Shown here piece by piece: positions 36,161 to 46,641 of a stretch of 64,000 nucleotides of DNA; position 1 is the first letter of the stretch, and each line of letters begins with the position of its first letter. Origin of the DNA: Nocardioides ungokensis (lineage in GTDB: Bacteria > Actinomycetota > Actinomycetes > Propionibacteriales > Nocardioidaceae); the NCBI RefSeq assembly GCF_013466985.1, contig NZ_CP059164.1, positions 558,001 through 622,000 on the forward strand, in the 5' to 3' direction. Under the pieces are notes generated by a model. It had not been told where the DNA came from. It saw nothing but the letters and a program-made list of their open reading frames with translations, and did not search any database. The translations under genes were made by a program, and so were the position numbers.

Positions 36161-37794
36161 ATGACCGGACCCGTGCTGAACGACCAGCGCCCCGAGGGGC
36201 ACGTCGACACCCAGGACCGCGACGCGGCCCGCCGCGACGGCCGTCACCCGGGCGAGCTCACCCTGCGGGAGATGCTGCGCTGGGCCTGGCGCCAGCTGAC
36301 CTCCATGCGCACCGCCCTGGTGCTGCTGCTCCTGCTGGCGCTCGCGGCCATCCCGGGCTCCCTGATCCCGCAGCAGGGCGTCGACTCGCTCAAGACCTCG
36401 CGCTGGCAGGACGCCCACCCGCAGCTGACGCCGGTCTACGAGAAGCTCGGTCTCTTCGCGGTCTACAGCTCGCCGTGGTTCTCGGCCATCTACATCCTGC
36501 TCATGGTCTCGCTGGTCGGCTGCATCGTGCCCCGCACGTTCGTCTACTGGCGCGGGCTGCGGGCCCGCCGCCGCCCGCCGCCCCCCGCAACCTGACCCGC
36601 ATGCCCGACCACTCGTCGTACCGCACCGACGTCCCGGTCGACGACGTCCTGGCCGGTGCCCGGGCGCTGTTGCGCAAGCGGCGCTACCGCGTGGAGACCG
36701 CCGAGGATGCCGTCTCCGCCGAGCGCGGCTACCTGCGCGAGGCCGGCAACCTGCTCTTCCACCTCTCGGTGCTGGTCGTGCTGGTGGGCTTCGCCATCGG
36801 CGGCATGTTCGGCTACAAGGGTGGCGTCATCCTCGTGGTCGGCAACGGTTTCTCCAACAACCTGACGCAGTACGACGACTTCGTGCCCGGCAGCCTCTTC
36901 AAGGCCTCGAGCATGGAGCCGTTCTCGTTCGACATCAAGGACTTCTCGGTCGACTGGCTGACCTCCGGCCCCCGCGCCGGCATGGCGCGCGCCTTCGACG
37001 CCAGGCTCGCCTACCGCACCTCGCCGGGGGCGCCCGAGCAGCAGTACGACCTCAAGGTCAACCACCCGCTCACGGTCGGCAACACCGAGGTGTTCCTGAT
37101 CGGCCACGGCTACGCCCCGGTCATCACCGTGCGCGACGGCAAGGGGAACGTGGTCTACAGCGGGCCGACGATCTTCCTGCCGACCGACCAGAGCTTCGCG
37201 TCCTTCGGCGTGGTGAAGGCCCCCGACGCCCAGCCGACCCAGATCGGGCTCGAGGGCGAGTTCTACCCGACCGTGGCGTTCTCGAAGCAGACGGGCAGCT
37301 ACTACTCCGCCTTCGGCAACACCCTGGACCCGCTGGTCTCGATGCTCGTCTACACCGGGGACCTCGGCATGGACACCGGGACCTCGCAGTCGGTCTACGC
37401 CCTCGACAAGGCGAAGACCACGATGCTGACCAAGAAGAACGGCGCGCCGTACCGCATCGACCTGCGGCCGGGGCAGACGACCAAGCTCCCCAACGGCCTG
37501 GGCACGGTCAGCTTCGACGGGATCAAGCGCTGGACCAAGATCCAGATCAGCCAGACCCCGGGCAAGCGGATCGCCCTCGCTGGCGTGGTGCTCGCCCTGA
37601 TCGGGCTGCTGGGGTCGCTGTTCATCCGGCCGCGGCGGGTGTGGGTTCGTGCTCGTCGGGAGGGTGGGGTCACACTGGTCGAGGTGGCGGCCCTGGATCG
37701 CTCTGGCGGTGGGGACGTCGCCACCGTGCTCGCGGAGATCGCGGCAGCCCTGCCGGGCGCGCCGACCAAGGACGCAGGAGAGGAACAGTCGTGA
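36161..37794 (+). CDS. resB: Cytochrome c biogenesis protein ResB, frameshifted
   Basis: With CcsB forms the system II haem lyase. The N-terminal part (LREMLRWAWRQLTSMRTALVLLLLLALA, PGSLIPQ, SSPWFSAIYILLMVSLVGC) and the rest (APRNLTRMPDHSSYRTD, LFHLSVLVVLVGFAIGGMFGYKG, to ARREGGVTLVEVAALDRS) are in different frames, joining near 36575-36590 in a run of CCG and CCCCCC. The length is two over a multiple of three, fitting one missing base. Joined length about 544 residues. The stop overlaps ccsB by 4 bp. Confidence 0.88.
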
Positions 37795-38882
37795 CCGACG
37801 CCACGTGGGAGACCCTCAGCAACCAGGCCGTGGCCGCCTGCGGGATCGTCTACTTCCTGGCACTGCTGGCGCACCTGGTCGAGTGGAGCTCGCTGCGCAA
37901 CGTGCCCGCGGACAACGCCCCGGCGAAGGCGCCGGCCCGCGCGACCTCGGCGTCGACCGCGACCACGACCGCGACCACGACCGGGGCCACGACCGGGGCC
38001 GATGGGGGCGCGGTGGCCGTCGCCACCGGCGGCACCGACGACACCGCGACCGGGGTCGACCCCGACCGGACCCGCCGGGTCGAGCTCTTCGGCCGGCTCG
38101 GCCTGATGCTCACCGTGATCGCGGTCGGCCTGCACTTCGTGGGGCTGCTGGGCCGGGGGATGGCCGCGGACCCCAACCGGGTGCCCTGGGGCAACATGTA
38201 CGAGTTCACGCTGAGCGGCACCTTCATCGTGGCCCTGCTCTACCTGCTCCTGCACCGCCGCCTCGGCCTGGCCTGGATGGCCCCGATCGTCGTGGGCTTC
38301 GTGCTGGCGCTGCTGATGGTGGCCGTGCTGTGGCTCTACGACCCGGTCGCCCCGCTCACCGAGGCGCTCGACTCCTACTGGCTGGTCATCCACGTGATCT
38401 CGGCCGCCATCGCGACCGGCGCCTTCACCCTCGGTGGCATCTGCTCGGTGGTCTACCTGGTCAAGGAGCGCCACCCCGGCCCCACGACGGGTCCGCTGGC
38501 CCGGATCCCCGAGCCCGCGGCGCTGGACCGGATCTCCTACCGGATCCACTCCTTCGGCTTCCCGGTGTGGACCTTCGCGGTCCTGATCACCGGACCGATC
38601 TGGGCGCACCAGGCCTGGAGCAGCTACTGGAACTGGGACCCCAAGGAGGTCTGGGCCTTCATCACGTGGGTGGTCTACGCCGCCTACCTGCACGCCCGGT
38701 CGACCGCCGGCTGGAAGGGGCGCAACGCCGCCATCCTGGCCCTGGTGGGCATGGCGACGCTGTGGTTCAACTTCATCGGGATCAACTACTTCTCCTCGAC
38801 CAGCCAGCACTCGTACGCCGGCGGCGCGCACCAAATCGGTGGCCCAGTCGAGGCCGGGGGCACCGCTCCGCGGATCCACTGA
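37791..38882 (+). CDS. ccsB: Cytochrome c biogenesis protein CcsB (ResC)
   Basis: 363 residues, eight membrane helices expected. The WWD haem-binding motif region reads WAHQAWSSYWNWDPKEVWAF, with conserved membrane His residues and WGNMYEF. An unusual low-complexity Ala/Thr stretch (about residues 50-72, from a GACCACGACC-type DNA repeat at about 37955-38000) lies between the first and second helices. The GTG at 37791 overlaps resB (GTGA). With ResB, CcdA and the TlpA-like lipoprotein this completes system II cytochrome c maturation. Confidence 0.92.
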   Translation: MTDATWETLSNQAVAACGIVYFLALLAHLVEWSSLRNVPADNAPAKAPARATSASTATTTATTTGATTGADGGAVAVATGGTDDTATGVDPDRTRRVELFGRLGLMLTVIAVGLHFVGLLGRGMAADPNRVPWGNMYEFTLSGTFIVALLYLLLHRRLGLAWMAPIVVGFVLALLMVAVLWLYDPVAPLTEALDSYWLVIHVISAAIATGAFTLGGICSVVYLVKERHPGPTTGPLARIPEPAALDRISYRIHSFGFPVWTFAVLITGPIWAHQAWSSYWNWDPKEVWAFITWVVYAAYLHARSTAGWKGRNAAILALVGMATLWFNFIGINYFSSTSQHSYAGGAHQIGGPVEAGGTAPRIH

Positions 38883-38924
38883 GCAGGTCGCCCCTCGAGG
38901 GCGCTGCCGACGGCGAGGCGCCCG

Positions 38925-39113
38925 TCAGGCCTCGGGGTCCTTGGGGTGCCTTCTCTTGCGGTCGAGGTCACGCAGGAAGTCGGGGTCGTCGTCCGGCCCG
39001 AAGGGGCGCGGCGGCTCGTCGTGCCTGGGCATGACACCGCGGCGCTGGATCACCCGCAGGGTCATGTAGACCGCGATCGCGATGAGGATCACGAGGAGCA
39101 GGAACTTCAGCAC
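38925..39113 (-). CDS. Small single-pass membrane protein
   Basis: 62 residues: MLKFLLLVILIAIAVYMTL is a membrane helix, followed by a charged tail rich in Asp, Arg and Pro. Family not recognised with confidence; similar short proteins occur in actinomycetes. The GTG at 39113 has TACATT (39120-39125 on the complement) 6 nt upstream, with GGAGGG in between. Divergent from the DUF4229 gene, 44 bp apart. Confidence 0.65.
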   Translation of the reverse strand: MLKFLLLVILIAIAVYMTLRVIQRRGVMPRHDEPPRPFGPDDDPDFLRDLDRKRRHPKDPEA

Positions 39114-39157
39114 CCCTCCAATGTAGAAGGCATCTGGTCATTGCCTACCCTGAGGGG

Positions 39158-39424
39158 GTGAAGGAGTTCGTGGTCTACACCGCCTTGCGGATCTTGCTGT
39201 TCTTCGCCTCGCTGGCGATCGTGATCGGGGTGTGGATGCTGATCGCCAACTCGGTGCCCATCACCTGGGCTGTGGTGATCGCCTTCGTGATCAGCGGCCT
39301 GGCGTCGTACTTCCTCCTCAACCGGCAGCGAGCAGCCTTCGCGCAGCGGGTCCAGGTGCGCGCCGACCGGGCGCAGGCGCGCTTCGAGGAGATGAAGGCC
39401 CGCGAGGACGCCGACGACTCCTGA
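39158..39424 (+). CDS. DUF4229 membrane protein
   Basis: 88 residues with two hydrophobic helices (about 7-30 and 36-54), then a basic and acidic helical tail (QRAAFAQRVQVRADRAQARFEEMKAR is the type of sequence seen in shortened form). It matches the small actinobacterial DUF4229 family, usually close to menaquinone genes, as here. The GTG at 39158 follows TACCCT (39146-39151) and GAGGGG. Function unknown. Confidence 0.75.
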   Translation: MKEFVVYTALRILLFFASLAIVIGVWMLIANSVPITWAVVIAFVISGLASYFLLNRQRAAFAQRVQVRADRAQARFEEMKAREDADDS

Positions 39425-39457
39425 CCTGCCCGTCGGGATGGGTCCATACTCCGTCGG

Positions 39458-39640
39458 GTGAGTCACGACGAGACCGCGCAGCGCTTCGACGTGGTCAGCG
39501 CGCTGGCCCGACAGCATCTCCCGGCGCCTGCAACCGACGACCTCCTGGCGACCCTGCGCCCCGCCCTGAGGCTGGTGCACGCCACCGGCGACCGGCCGGT
39601 CGTGGGGCACGCTCCCAGGAGGGTTCCGGCCGGGCAGGTG
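39458..39640 (+). pseudogene. N-terminal remnant of a DUF1963-like protein
   Basis: From a GTG at 39458 about 45 codons have typical coding composition ([20 protein letters not shown] to RPVVGHAP), then the frame runs into the opposite-strand small gene at 39641-39772 with no homology. CATACT (39445-39450) ends 7 nt before the GTG, so the promoter looks intact. The last part (GDRPVVGH) vaguely resembles the start of DUF1963/YwqG proteins. Best read as a truncated gene; the family call is weak. Confidence 0.35.
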
Positions 39641-39772
39641 TCAGTGCTTGCGGCGGTTGAGCTGGCGCTCGACCCGCCCGCGGTCCTGGCCCAGCACCTT
39701 GGCCAGGATGGGCACCCGGAACTTGTAGAGCACCACGGCCACCACGACGATCAGCAGGATCCACAGGAACAT
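39641..39772 (-). CDS. Small membrane protein, 43 residues
   Basis: Begins [18 protein letters not shown], one membrane helix, then a basic tail ending [14 protein letters not shown] (39779-39784 on the complement) ends exactly 6 nt before the ATG, the leaderless spacing seen across the window, which supports it as a real gene. Third position GC is high throughout. Function unknown; too short for most gene calls. Confidence 0.55.
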   Translation of the reverse strand: MFLWILLIVVVAVVLYKFRVPILAKVLGQDRGRVERQLNRRKH

Positions 39773-39811
39773 GTCTCGAGCGTACGTCGGGACCCCCTGC
39801 GCGGCCCGCGC

Positions 39812-40691
39812 TCAGCCGGCGACGACGAGGGGAGCGGCCACCAGGGCCGCCCAGAGCAGCTCGGCGACACCGGTCTGCTGCAGCACCGGGATCAGCCCCG
39901 GCCCGGTCGCCCCGCCCTGCACGGTCCGCACCGCGCGACCCGCCACGGCGAGGAAGCCCAGGCCGATCAGGGCCCACCACGTCGTGGACGGCGACCGCGA
40001 CCGCCACGACTGCGGCCGCGGCGGCCAGCACGAGCAGCAGGTAGAGCGCCCGGGTCCGACGGTCACCGAGCCGGACGGCGAGCGTGCGCTTGCCGGCCCC
40101 GACGTCGGTCGGGATGTCCCGCAGGTTGTTGGCCACGAGGATGGCGCACGCCAGGGCGCCGACGCCGACCGCGGCGTACAGGGCGGCCCACTCCCACGTC
40201 TGGGTCTGGACGTAGGTCGTGCCGATCACCGCGACCAGCCCGAAGAACACGAACACCATGACCTCGCCCAGACCGAGGTAGCCGTAGGGCTTCGAGCCCC
40301 CGGTGTAGTACCAGGCCGCCACCCCGCACAGCAGGCCGACCGCGACCAGCCACCAGGCCGTGGTGGCCGCCAGCACCAGCCCGGCGACGGCCGCGACGCC
40401 GAACGCCAGGAACGCCGCCCGCTTGACCGCGCCGGGCGTCGCTGCGCCGCTGCCGACCAGGCGCATCGGGCCGACCCGGTCGTCGTCGGTGCCGCGGATG
40501 CCGTCGGAGTAGTCGTTGGCGTAGTTCACCGCCACCTGGAGCGCCAGGCTCACGACGAGGGCGAGCAGCGCCTTCCACCACACGAAGCCGTTCGCGAAGG
40601 CGGCGACGCCGGTGCCGGCGAGGACAGGAGAGACGGCGGCCGGGAGGGTGCGCGGACGCGCGCCGGCGAGCCATTCGGCGGGGGTGGCCAC
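39812..40691 (-). CDS. menA: 1,4-dihydroxy-2-naphthoate polyprenyltransferase MenA, frameshifted
   Basis: UbiA-family membrane enzyme that adds the prenyl tail to dihydroxynaphthoate. [20 protein letters not shown], the prenyl-diphosphate/Mg motif [16 protein letters not shown], and the second site [22 protein letters not shown] are intact. The frame breaks near 39985, after AVAVAVHD; the end ([19 protein letters not shown] to [13 protein letters not shown]) is in another frame. The GTG at 40691 begins [10 protein letters not shown]. The gene lies next to other men genes. Confidence 0.88.
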
Positions 40692-40699
40692 CCGAGGAT

Positions 40700-41966
40700 T
40701 CAAGCAGGCAGGTCCGCGGTGCCGCGCGAGTGGTCGGCCTGCAGGAAGCGCTCGGCCGCCCGGGCCGCCGGATGCATGCCGATCGCGGCCACCACGACGA
40801 CGGCCCCGATGAGCAGCCAGCCCGGGGTGTCCCAGCTGATCGCGAGGAACGTGAAGGCCGCCGGCGCCCACACCTGGCCGGCCGTGCCGCCGAGCCGCGC
40901 CGCGCCCTGGTACTCCCCACGCCGTTCGGGGTCGGAGAGCTCGGAGATCAGGCCCCAGTGGCCCGCGGACTGGAAGAGCTCGGCCCCGGTCACCGTGACG
41001 TGGCCCAGCCAGACCAGGGCGATCGTCACCCAGCCGATCGTGTCGTGGGTGACGAGCACGATCAGGCAGGACAGCACGAAGAAGGCAGCGCTGATCCGCG
41101 GCCGCCCGCAGCGCGCCCGGCACCGTCCCCGCGCCGCGGGAGGCCGATACCTGGAGCAGCACCGCCAGCACCGTGTTGGTGCCGAAGAGCCAGGCGAGCA
41201 GGACCTGCGGGGCGTCGGTCTCCTGGACCAGCCACAGCGGGATGACGACGTTGAGCAGGACCTGGTTGGTGGCCAGCACGCCGTCGCAGAAGAAGAGCGC
41301 CAGGAAGCCACGGTTGCGCAGCGCGCCCGGCGTGAACAGCTGCGCGGGGCCGCCGTCACGTCGCCGCGCGTGGCTGAGGGCAGCCGGCTGATCAGCAGGG
41401 TGTTGAGCAGCAGGATCCCGGCCGCCGCCAAGGGGACGAGCCGGATCACCGTGTCGCTGTCGGTCGCGAGGGCCAGGCCGCCGAGCAGCGCGCCCAGGCT
41501 GAACCCGATGTTGAGCGCGCGAGCGCATTGAAGGCCAGCGACCGGATCCGCTCCTCACCGGTGAAGGCGTCGAGGGTGTAGGCGCCGCGACCCGCGCTGC
41601 CCGCGGTGTCGACCAGCTGGAGCACGACCATCATCGCGGCGAAGGCCACGAAGCCCGAGATCCACGGCCAGGCCAGGTAGAGCAGCGCCTGCGCGAGCGC
41701 ACCCAGGGCCCACATCCGCTTGGGGCCGACCCGGTCCGCGACCTGCCGAGCGGCACCGCGAAGAAGAAGGACACCACCCCCGCGATGGTCAGGCCGAGGC
41801 CGACCTGCGCGGCGGAGAGGCCGACGATCCGGGTGAAGAACACCGCGCTGCCGGTGAGGAAGAAGCCCTCGCCCACCGCGAAGAGCACCGACTGCGAGGA
41901 CAGCCGCCGCGCGAGTGGAGTCGGGGGAAGCATGCGCTGGAGCCGGGTCGCCGAGAGGGTGGGCAC
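40700..41966 (-). CDS. MFS transporter, multiply frameshifted
   Basis: Pieces of one 12-helix transporter of about 420 residues lie in successive frames: [102 protein letters not shown] and [31 protein letters not shown]. At least four breaks (near 41748, 41520, 41355 and 41110) are needed to join them. The substrate is unknown. The start at 41966 (GTG) or 41933 (ATG) is uncertain. Confidence 0.7.
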
Positions 41967-42004
41967 GGGACGGCATTCAACCAGCCGGTGCGAGGATGCG
42001 TCGC

Positions 42005-43038
42005 ATGGATTTCCTGCGGCCGGTGGGCGGCCCGACGCCCGACGTCGTGGCCGCGCTCGAGGCGTGGCTGAGCGCTCCCGACGAGCCGCCTCCGGTCGTG
42101 GTCGAGACGTCCGGCTCCACCGGTCGGCCCAAGCGGGTGCTGCTCTCGCGCCGGGCGGTGCTGGCCTCGGTCACGGCGACGCAAAGGCGGCTGGGCGGCT
42201 CCGGTTGCTGGCTGCTGACGCTGCCGGCGTCGTACGTCGCAGGGCTGCAGGTGGCCTGCCGATCGCTGGTGGCCGGGCACTCGCCGGTGCTGTTCGAGGA
42301 CCACACGTCCTTCGTGGCGGCGACGTCGGCGATGGGCGACGGGGACCGCTTCGTCTCGCTGGTGCCGACCCAGCTGCACCGGATGCTCGACCTGCCCGAC
42401 GACGTCGCCGCGCTGCGGACCTTCCACACCGTCCTGCTCGGCGGGGGACCGGTGGGACGCCGCGTTGCGGGCGCGCGCCGCCGAGGCCGGGGTCAGCGTG
42501 GTGGCGACGTACGGCTCCTCGGAGACCGCGGGCGGCTGTGTCTACGACGGCTACGCCCTCGACGGGGTCGCGCTGGCGATCGGCCGCGGCGGCCGGATCC
42601 GGATCGGTGGTCCGACGCTCTTCGACGGCTACGAGGATGCCCGGAGCTGACCGCGTCGGTCCTGCAGACGGCTGGTTCCTGACCTCCGACGCGGGACGGC
42701 TCGACGAGGACGGCCGGCTGCACGTGCTCGGCCGGATCGACGACGTGGTGGTGAGCGGCGGGGTCAACGTGCCGACGCCCGCGGTGGCGGCACGGCTGCG
42801 CGAGCACCCGGGCGTGGCCGCGGCCGAGGTGCTCGGCGTCCCCGACGCGGAGTGGGCAACCGGGTGGTCGCCTTCGTGGTGGCGGCCGGTCCGGGTCCCT
42901 CGCTGTCGGAGCTCCGCGCCTGGGTGGGCGAGGCGCACCCGCGGTCGTGGGCGCCGCGGCAGCTGGTGGAGCTGACCGCGATTCCCCTGCTCGAGAACGG
43001 CAAGCCGGACCGGATGCGGCTGCGGGCGAGGTGCATGA
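42005..43038 (+). CDS. menE: o-Succinylbenzoate-CoA ligase MenE, multiply frameshifted
   Basis: ANL ligase that activates o-succinylbenzoate with ATP and CoA. Read in pieces: VVVETSGSTGRPKRVLLSRR (ATP loop), VATYGSSETAGGC, DGWFLTSDAGRLDEDG and VLGRIDDVVVSGGVNV, IPLLENGKPDRMRLR with the catalytic Lys. Frame changes lie near 42452 (+1), 42643 (-1), 42664 (-1), 42856 (-1) and about 43025 (+1); most restore by adding one base to a G or C run. The proper stop is probably TGA 43036-43038 overlapping the menC ATG. Confidence 0.85.
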
Positions 43039-44008
43039 CCGCGGTCTGGTCGATCCCGATGCGGACCCGCTTCCGCGGCATCACCGTCCGCGAGGGCGTG
43101 CTGCTGCGCGGCACCCTGCCGTCGGGTGAGGTGGGCTGGGGCGAGTGGAGCCCGTTCCTGGAGTACGACGCCGCGGTCGCGGAGCCGTGGCTGCGCTGCG
43201 CGGAGGAGGCGGCAGCGGGTGACTGGCCCGCGCCGCTGCGGGACGGGTGCCCGTCAACGTCACCGTTCCCGCGGTCGGCCCCGAGCGGGCGCGCGAGATC
43301 GTGCTCGCCGGCGGGTGCACGACCGCCAAGGTCAAGGTCGCCGAGCCGGGCCAGACTCTGGCGACGACGAGGCGAGGAGGAGGCCGTGCGCGACGCACTC
43401 GGCCCGGCGGGCCGGGTCCGGGTCGACGCCAACGGCGGCTGGGAGGTCGACGAGGCGGTCGCGCGATCCGGCTGCTCGACCGTGCCGCGGCCGGCCTGGA
43501 GTACGTCGAGCAGCCCTGCGCGAGCGTCGAGGAGCTGGCCGCGGTCCGCCGAGCCGTCGACGTACCGATCGCCGCCGATGAGTCGATCCGCCGGGCGGCC
43601 GACCCCTACCGGTGCGCGACCTCGAGGCTGCCGACGTGGCCGTGCTCAAGGTGCAGCCGCTCGGCGGGGTGCGTGCCTGCCTGCGGATCGCCGAGGACAT
43701 CGGGCTGCCGGTCGTGGTGTCGTCGGCGCTGGAGAGCTCGGTCGGGATCGCGGCGGGCGTGGCACTGGCCGCGGCGCTGCCCGAGTTGCCCTACGCCTGC
43801 GGCCTGGCCACCGTGCAGCTGCTCACCGCCGACGTCGTCACCCAGCCGCTGCTGCCGGTCGGGGGCGCCCTGCCGGTCGGCACCCCTGTCGTGGACGAGG
43901 CCGCGCTGGCCGAGCTCGTGGCCGCACCGAGCGGGTCGCCCACTGGGAGGCCCGGCTGGCCGAGGTGCGGGCGCTGCGGCGGGCCGTGCGGAGGATGGCG
44001 CCTCGTGA
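43035..44008 (+). CDS. menC: o-Succinylbenzoate synthase MenC, multiply frameshifted
   Basis: Enolase-superfamily dehydratase making o-succinylbenzoate. Segments in order: MTAVWSIPMRTRFRGITVREG, VNVTVPAVGPERA, TAKVKVAEPGQ with the KxK catalytic region, GRVRVDANGGWEVDEA, GLEYVEQPCASVEELA, PIAADESIRRA, VLKVQPLGGVRACL and VVSSALESSVGIAAG. About six frame changes (near 43245, 43370, 43463, 43609, 43927, 44000) break it. The end overlaps menD (GTGA at 44005-44008). Confidence 0.85.
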
Positions 44009-45610
44009 CCACCCACCTTCGCCCGGGAGCTCCACCGAGCTCGCCCGCTCGGTCGTCTCGACGCTCCTCGACGCCGGCGCGTGACCGAGGTCGTGATCGC
44101 GCCGGGGTCCCGCACGCGCCGCTGTCCTTCGCTGTGTACGACGCCGCGGCGACCGGGCTGCTCCGGCTGCACACCCGCATCGACGAGCGCTCGGCCGGGT
44201 TCCTGGCGGTGGGCCTGGCTCGTGGTGGGGCCGTGCCCGCCGTCATGTGCACCTCCGGCACGGCGGTGGCCAACCTGCATCCCGCGATGGCCGAGGCGGC
44301 CCACGCCGGCCTGCCGCTGGTCGCGGTCACCGCCGACCGGCCGGCCCGGCTGCGGGGGACCAGCGCCAACCAGACGACCGACCAGGTCGGCATCTTCGGG
44401 CCGCTCGTGCAGACGATCGACCTCGCCGAAGCCGACGGGCTGGTGGTGGGCGTCGGTGACGGCCCGGTCCACGTGAACGTCCAGCTGGAGGAGCCGCTGG
44501 TGCCCGGTGACCGCTGGGTCCCGCCGGCCCCCGCCGCCAGGCAGGAGCGTCCGCCGTTCGCGCGGTTCCACGGCGGCGGTGCCGGCGATCCGTTGGGACG
44601 CGGGCCGGCGGACGGTCGTGGTGGCCGGTGACGACGCCGGTCCGCCCGCGCGGGTCCTGGCCGAGCAGGCGGGCTGGCCGCTGCTGGCCGAGCCGACCAG
44701 CGGCTCGCGCACGGGCGACCACGCCATCCGGTGCTACCGGCTGCTGCTCGACACCGACCTCGGCCGCTCGATCGAGCGGGTGGTGGTGCTCGGCCACCCG
44801 ACGCTCTCACGGCCGGTGACCCGGCTGCTGGGTCGCGACGACGTCGAGGTGGTCGCGGCTCCGGCCAACGGCGCCTGGTCGCAGCGGCCGTTCCGGGTCG
44901 ACGCGGAGCTCGCCTCCACCGAGGTCGAGGCGCCGGCCGACCCGGCCTGGCTCGCGGCCTGGAAGGCGGCGGACGCGTCGGTGGCCCGTCAGCTGGACGC
45001 CCTGCTCGCCGCCGAGCCCGAGCTCACCCCGCACGAGGTGGCGGGCGCCGTCGCCCGGGCGCTGCCGGCCGGGGGCCTGCTGGTGGTGGGCGCGTCCAGT
45101 CCGATCCGCGACCTCGACCTGATGGTGCCCCGCTACGAGGTGGGGGCCCGGCGCAAGACGGTCGCCAACCGTGGCCTGTCCGGCATCGACGGGGTCGTCT
45201 CGACGGCCGTCGGTGCGTCCCTCGCCCGCCGGAGCACCCGCAGCCTCGCGCTGATGGGCGACGTGACCTTCCTGCACGACGCGAACGGGCTCGTCCTCGG
45301 CCCGCGCGAGGCCCGCCCGGACCTGACGATCGTGGTCGTCAACGACGACGGCGGCTCGATCTTCACCATGCTCGAGCAGGGCGCGGAGGAGTACGCCGAG
45401 CGGTTCGACACGCTCTTCGGCACGCCGCACGGGGTCGACATCGGCAGCCTCTGCGCCGCCACCAGGACCCCGCACTGGAAGGTCGACTCGCTCGCGGAGC
45501 TCGAGCACGCGCTGGCCAGCCCCAACGGCGGCATCGAGGTCGTCGAGGCGGTCGTGCGCCGCGACAACCGGCGCGACCTCGACGTGCGCATCCGCGGGCT
45601 GCGGCCCTGA
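44005..45610 (+). CDS. menD: MenD, SEPHCHC synthase, frameshifted in the first third
   Basis: Thiamine-diphosphate enzyme joining isochorismate and 2-oxoglutarate. N-terminal segments STELARSVVSTLLDAGA, VTEVVIAPGSR, PLSFAVYDA, HTRIDERSAGFLAVGLARG and MCTSGTAVANLHPA are spread over frames (breaks near 44020, 44078, 44112 and 44570). From 44580 on it is intact, with GASSPIRDLDLM, NRGLSGIDGVVSTAVG and the ThDP motif LMGDVTFLHDANGL to VNDDGGSIF. The GTG at 44005 has GGAGGA 9 nt upstream and overlaps menC. Confidence 0.9.
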
Positions 45611-45662
45611 CCGAGCAAGCCTGATCAAGACGGGGAGGCGTGGCAGCGTTGAGGATCGTCTC

Positions 45663-46583
45663 GTGACCACGTCAACCGACACCTTCGCGAGCTTCGTCGA
45701 CCACCTCACCGAGGCGCTCGACGACCCCCGCATCACCGAGGCGTCGGGCGAGGAGTGGGCCGCCCGGCTGCACTTCTCGCGCTACCACTTCGACCGGATG
45801 ATCAAGTCCGTCGCCGGCGAGCCGCCCAGCGCGCTTCGCCGCCGCATCCTGCTGGAGCGGGCGGCGTACCGCATGATCACCACCACGGCGCCGTTGATCG
45901 ACATCGCCGTGGAGGCGGGCTACGGCTCGCACGAGGCGTTCACGCGGGCCTTCACCCGGGCGTACGGCGCACCGCCGGCGGCCTGGCGCCGCAAGCCCGG
46001 GCACATCCAGATCGAGGCGCCCAGCGACGTGCACTTCCATCCACCCGGCAGCCTCCGGCTGCCCGCACGAGACAAGGTGAGCTCCATGGACCTCCTGACC
46101 AAGATGGTCGAGCACCACATCTGGCTGACCGGCGAGATGGTGCGCCTGGCCGAACGCCTCACCGACGAGCAGCTCGACCAGCGGATCGAGCTCGACGTCG
46201 ACGACGACACCCAGACCATCCGGTCGCTGCTCTCGCGGCTCATCGGCCAGATGGGGATGTGGAACGCCGCGGTCGCGACCCGCGACTACGACTGGTCGGT
46301 CGAGGAGCACGAGTCGCTGGCCTCCATGCGCCGGCGGCTCGCGACCGAGGGCCCGACGTACCTCTCCCACGTGCGTGAGGTGGTCGCCGGGGACCGTCTC
46401 GACGACACCTTCGTCGACGCGCTGTGCGAGCCCGCCGAGGTGTTCACCTACGGCGGGATGATCGCCCACGTCCTCACGTTCGCGGCGCACCGGCGGACGC
46501 TCGTGGTGCTGGCCCTCGGCCGGCACGGGATCGAGGAGCTCGGCTGGGGCGACCCGATGACGTGGGTGGCGCAGCCCGCCTGA
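45663..46583 (+). CDS. AraC-family regulator with C-terminal DinB-like domain
   Basis: 306 residues. The AraC/XylS DNA-binding domain is at the N-terminus (about 10-110): LHFSRYHFDRMIKSVAGEPP, LLERAAYRMITTT and IAVEAGYGSHEAFTRAFTRAYGAPPAAWR. After a linker, about 140-300 form a helical DinB-like domain starting MDLLTKMVEHHIWLTGEMVRLAERL. The order (HTH first, effector domain second) is the GyrI/DinB type of arrangement. GAGGAT (45651-45656) ends 6 nt before the GTG. No clear target gene. Confidence 0.83.
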   Translation: MTTSTDTFASFVDHLTEALDDPRITEASGEEWAARLHFSRYHFDRMIKSVAGEPPSALRRRILLERAAYRMITTTAPLIDIAVEAGYGSHEAFTRAFTRAYGAPPAAWRRKPGHIQIEAPSDVHFHPPGSLRLPARDKVSSMDLLTKMVEHHIWLTGEMVRLAERLTDEQLDQRIELDVDDDTQTIRSLLSRLIGQMGMWNAAVATRDYDWSVEEHESLASMRRRLATEGPTYLSHVREVVAGDRLDDTFVDALCEPAEVFTYGGMIAHVLTFAAHRRTLVVLALGRHGIEELGWGDPMTWVAQPA

Positions 46584-46641
46584 GCCCCAGCCCGAGGCGA
46601 GACGCGGGGACGGTTTGGGGCCACTCCGACACAATGGGCCG

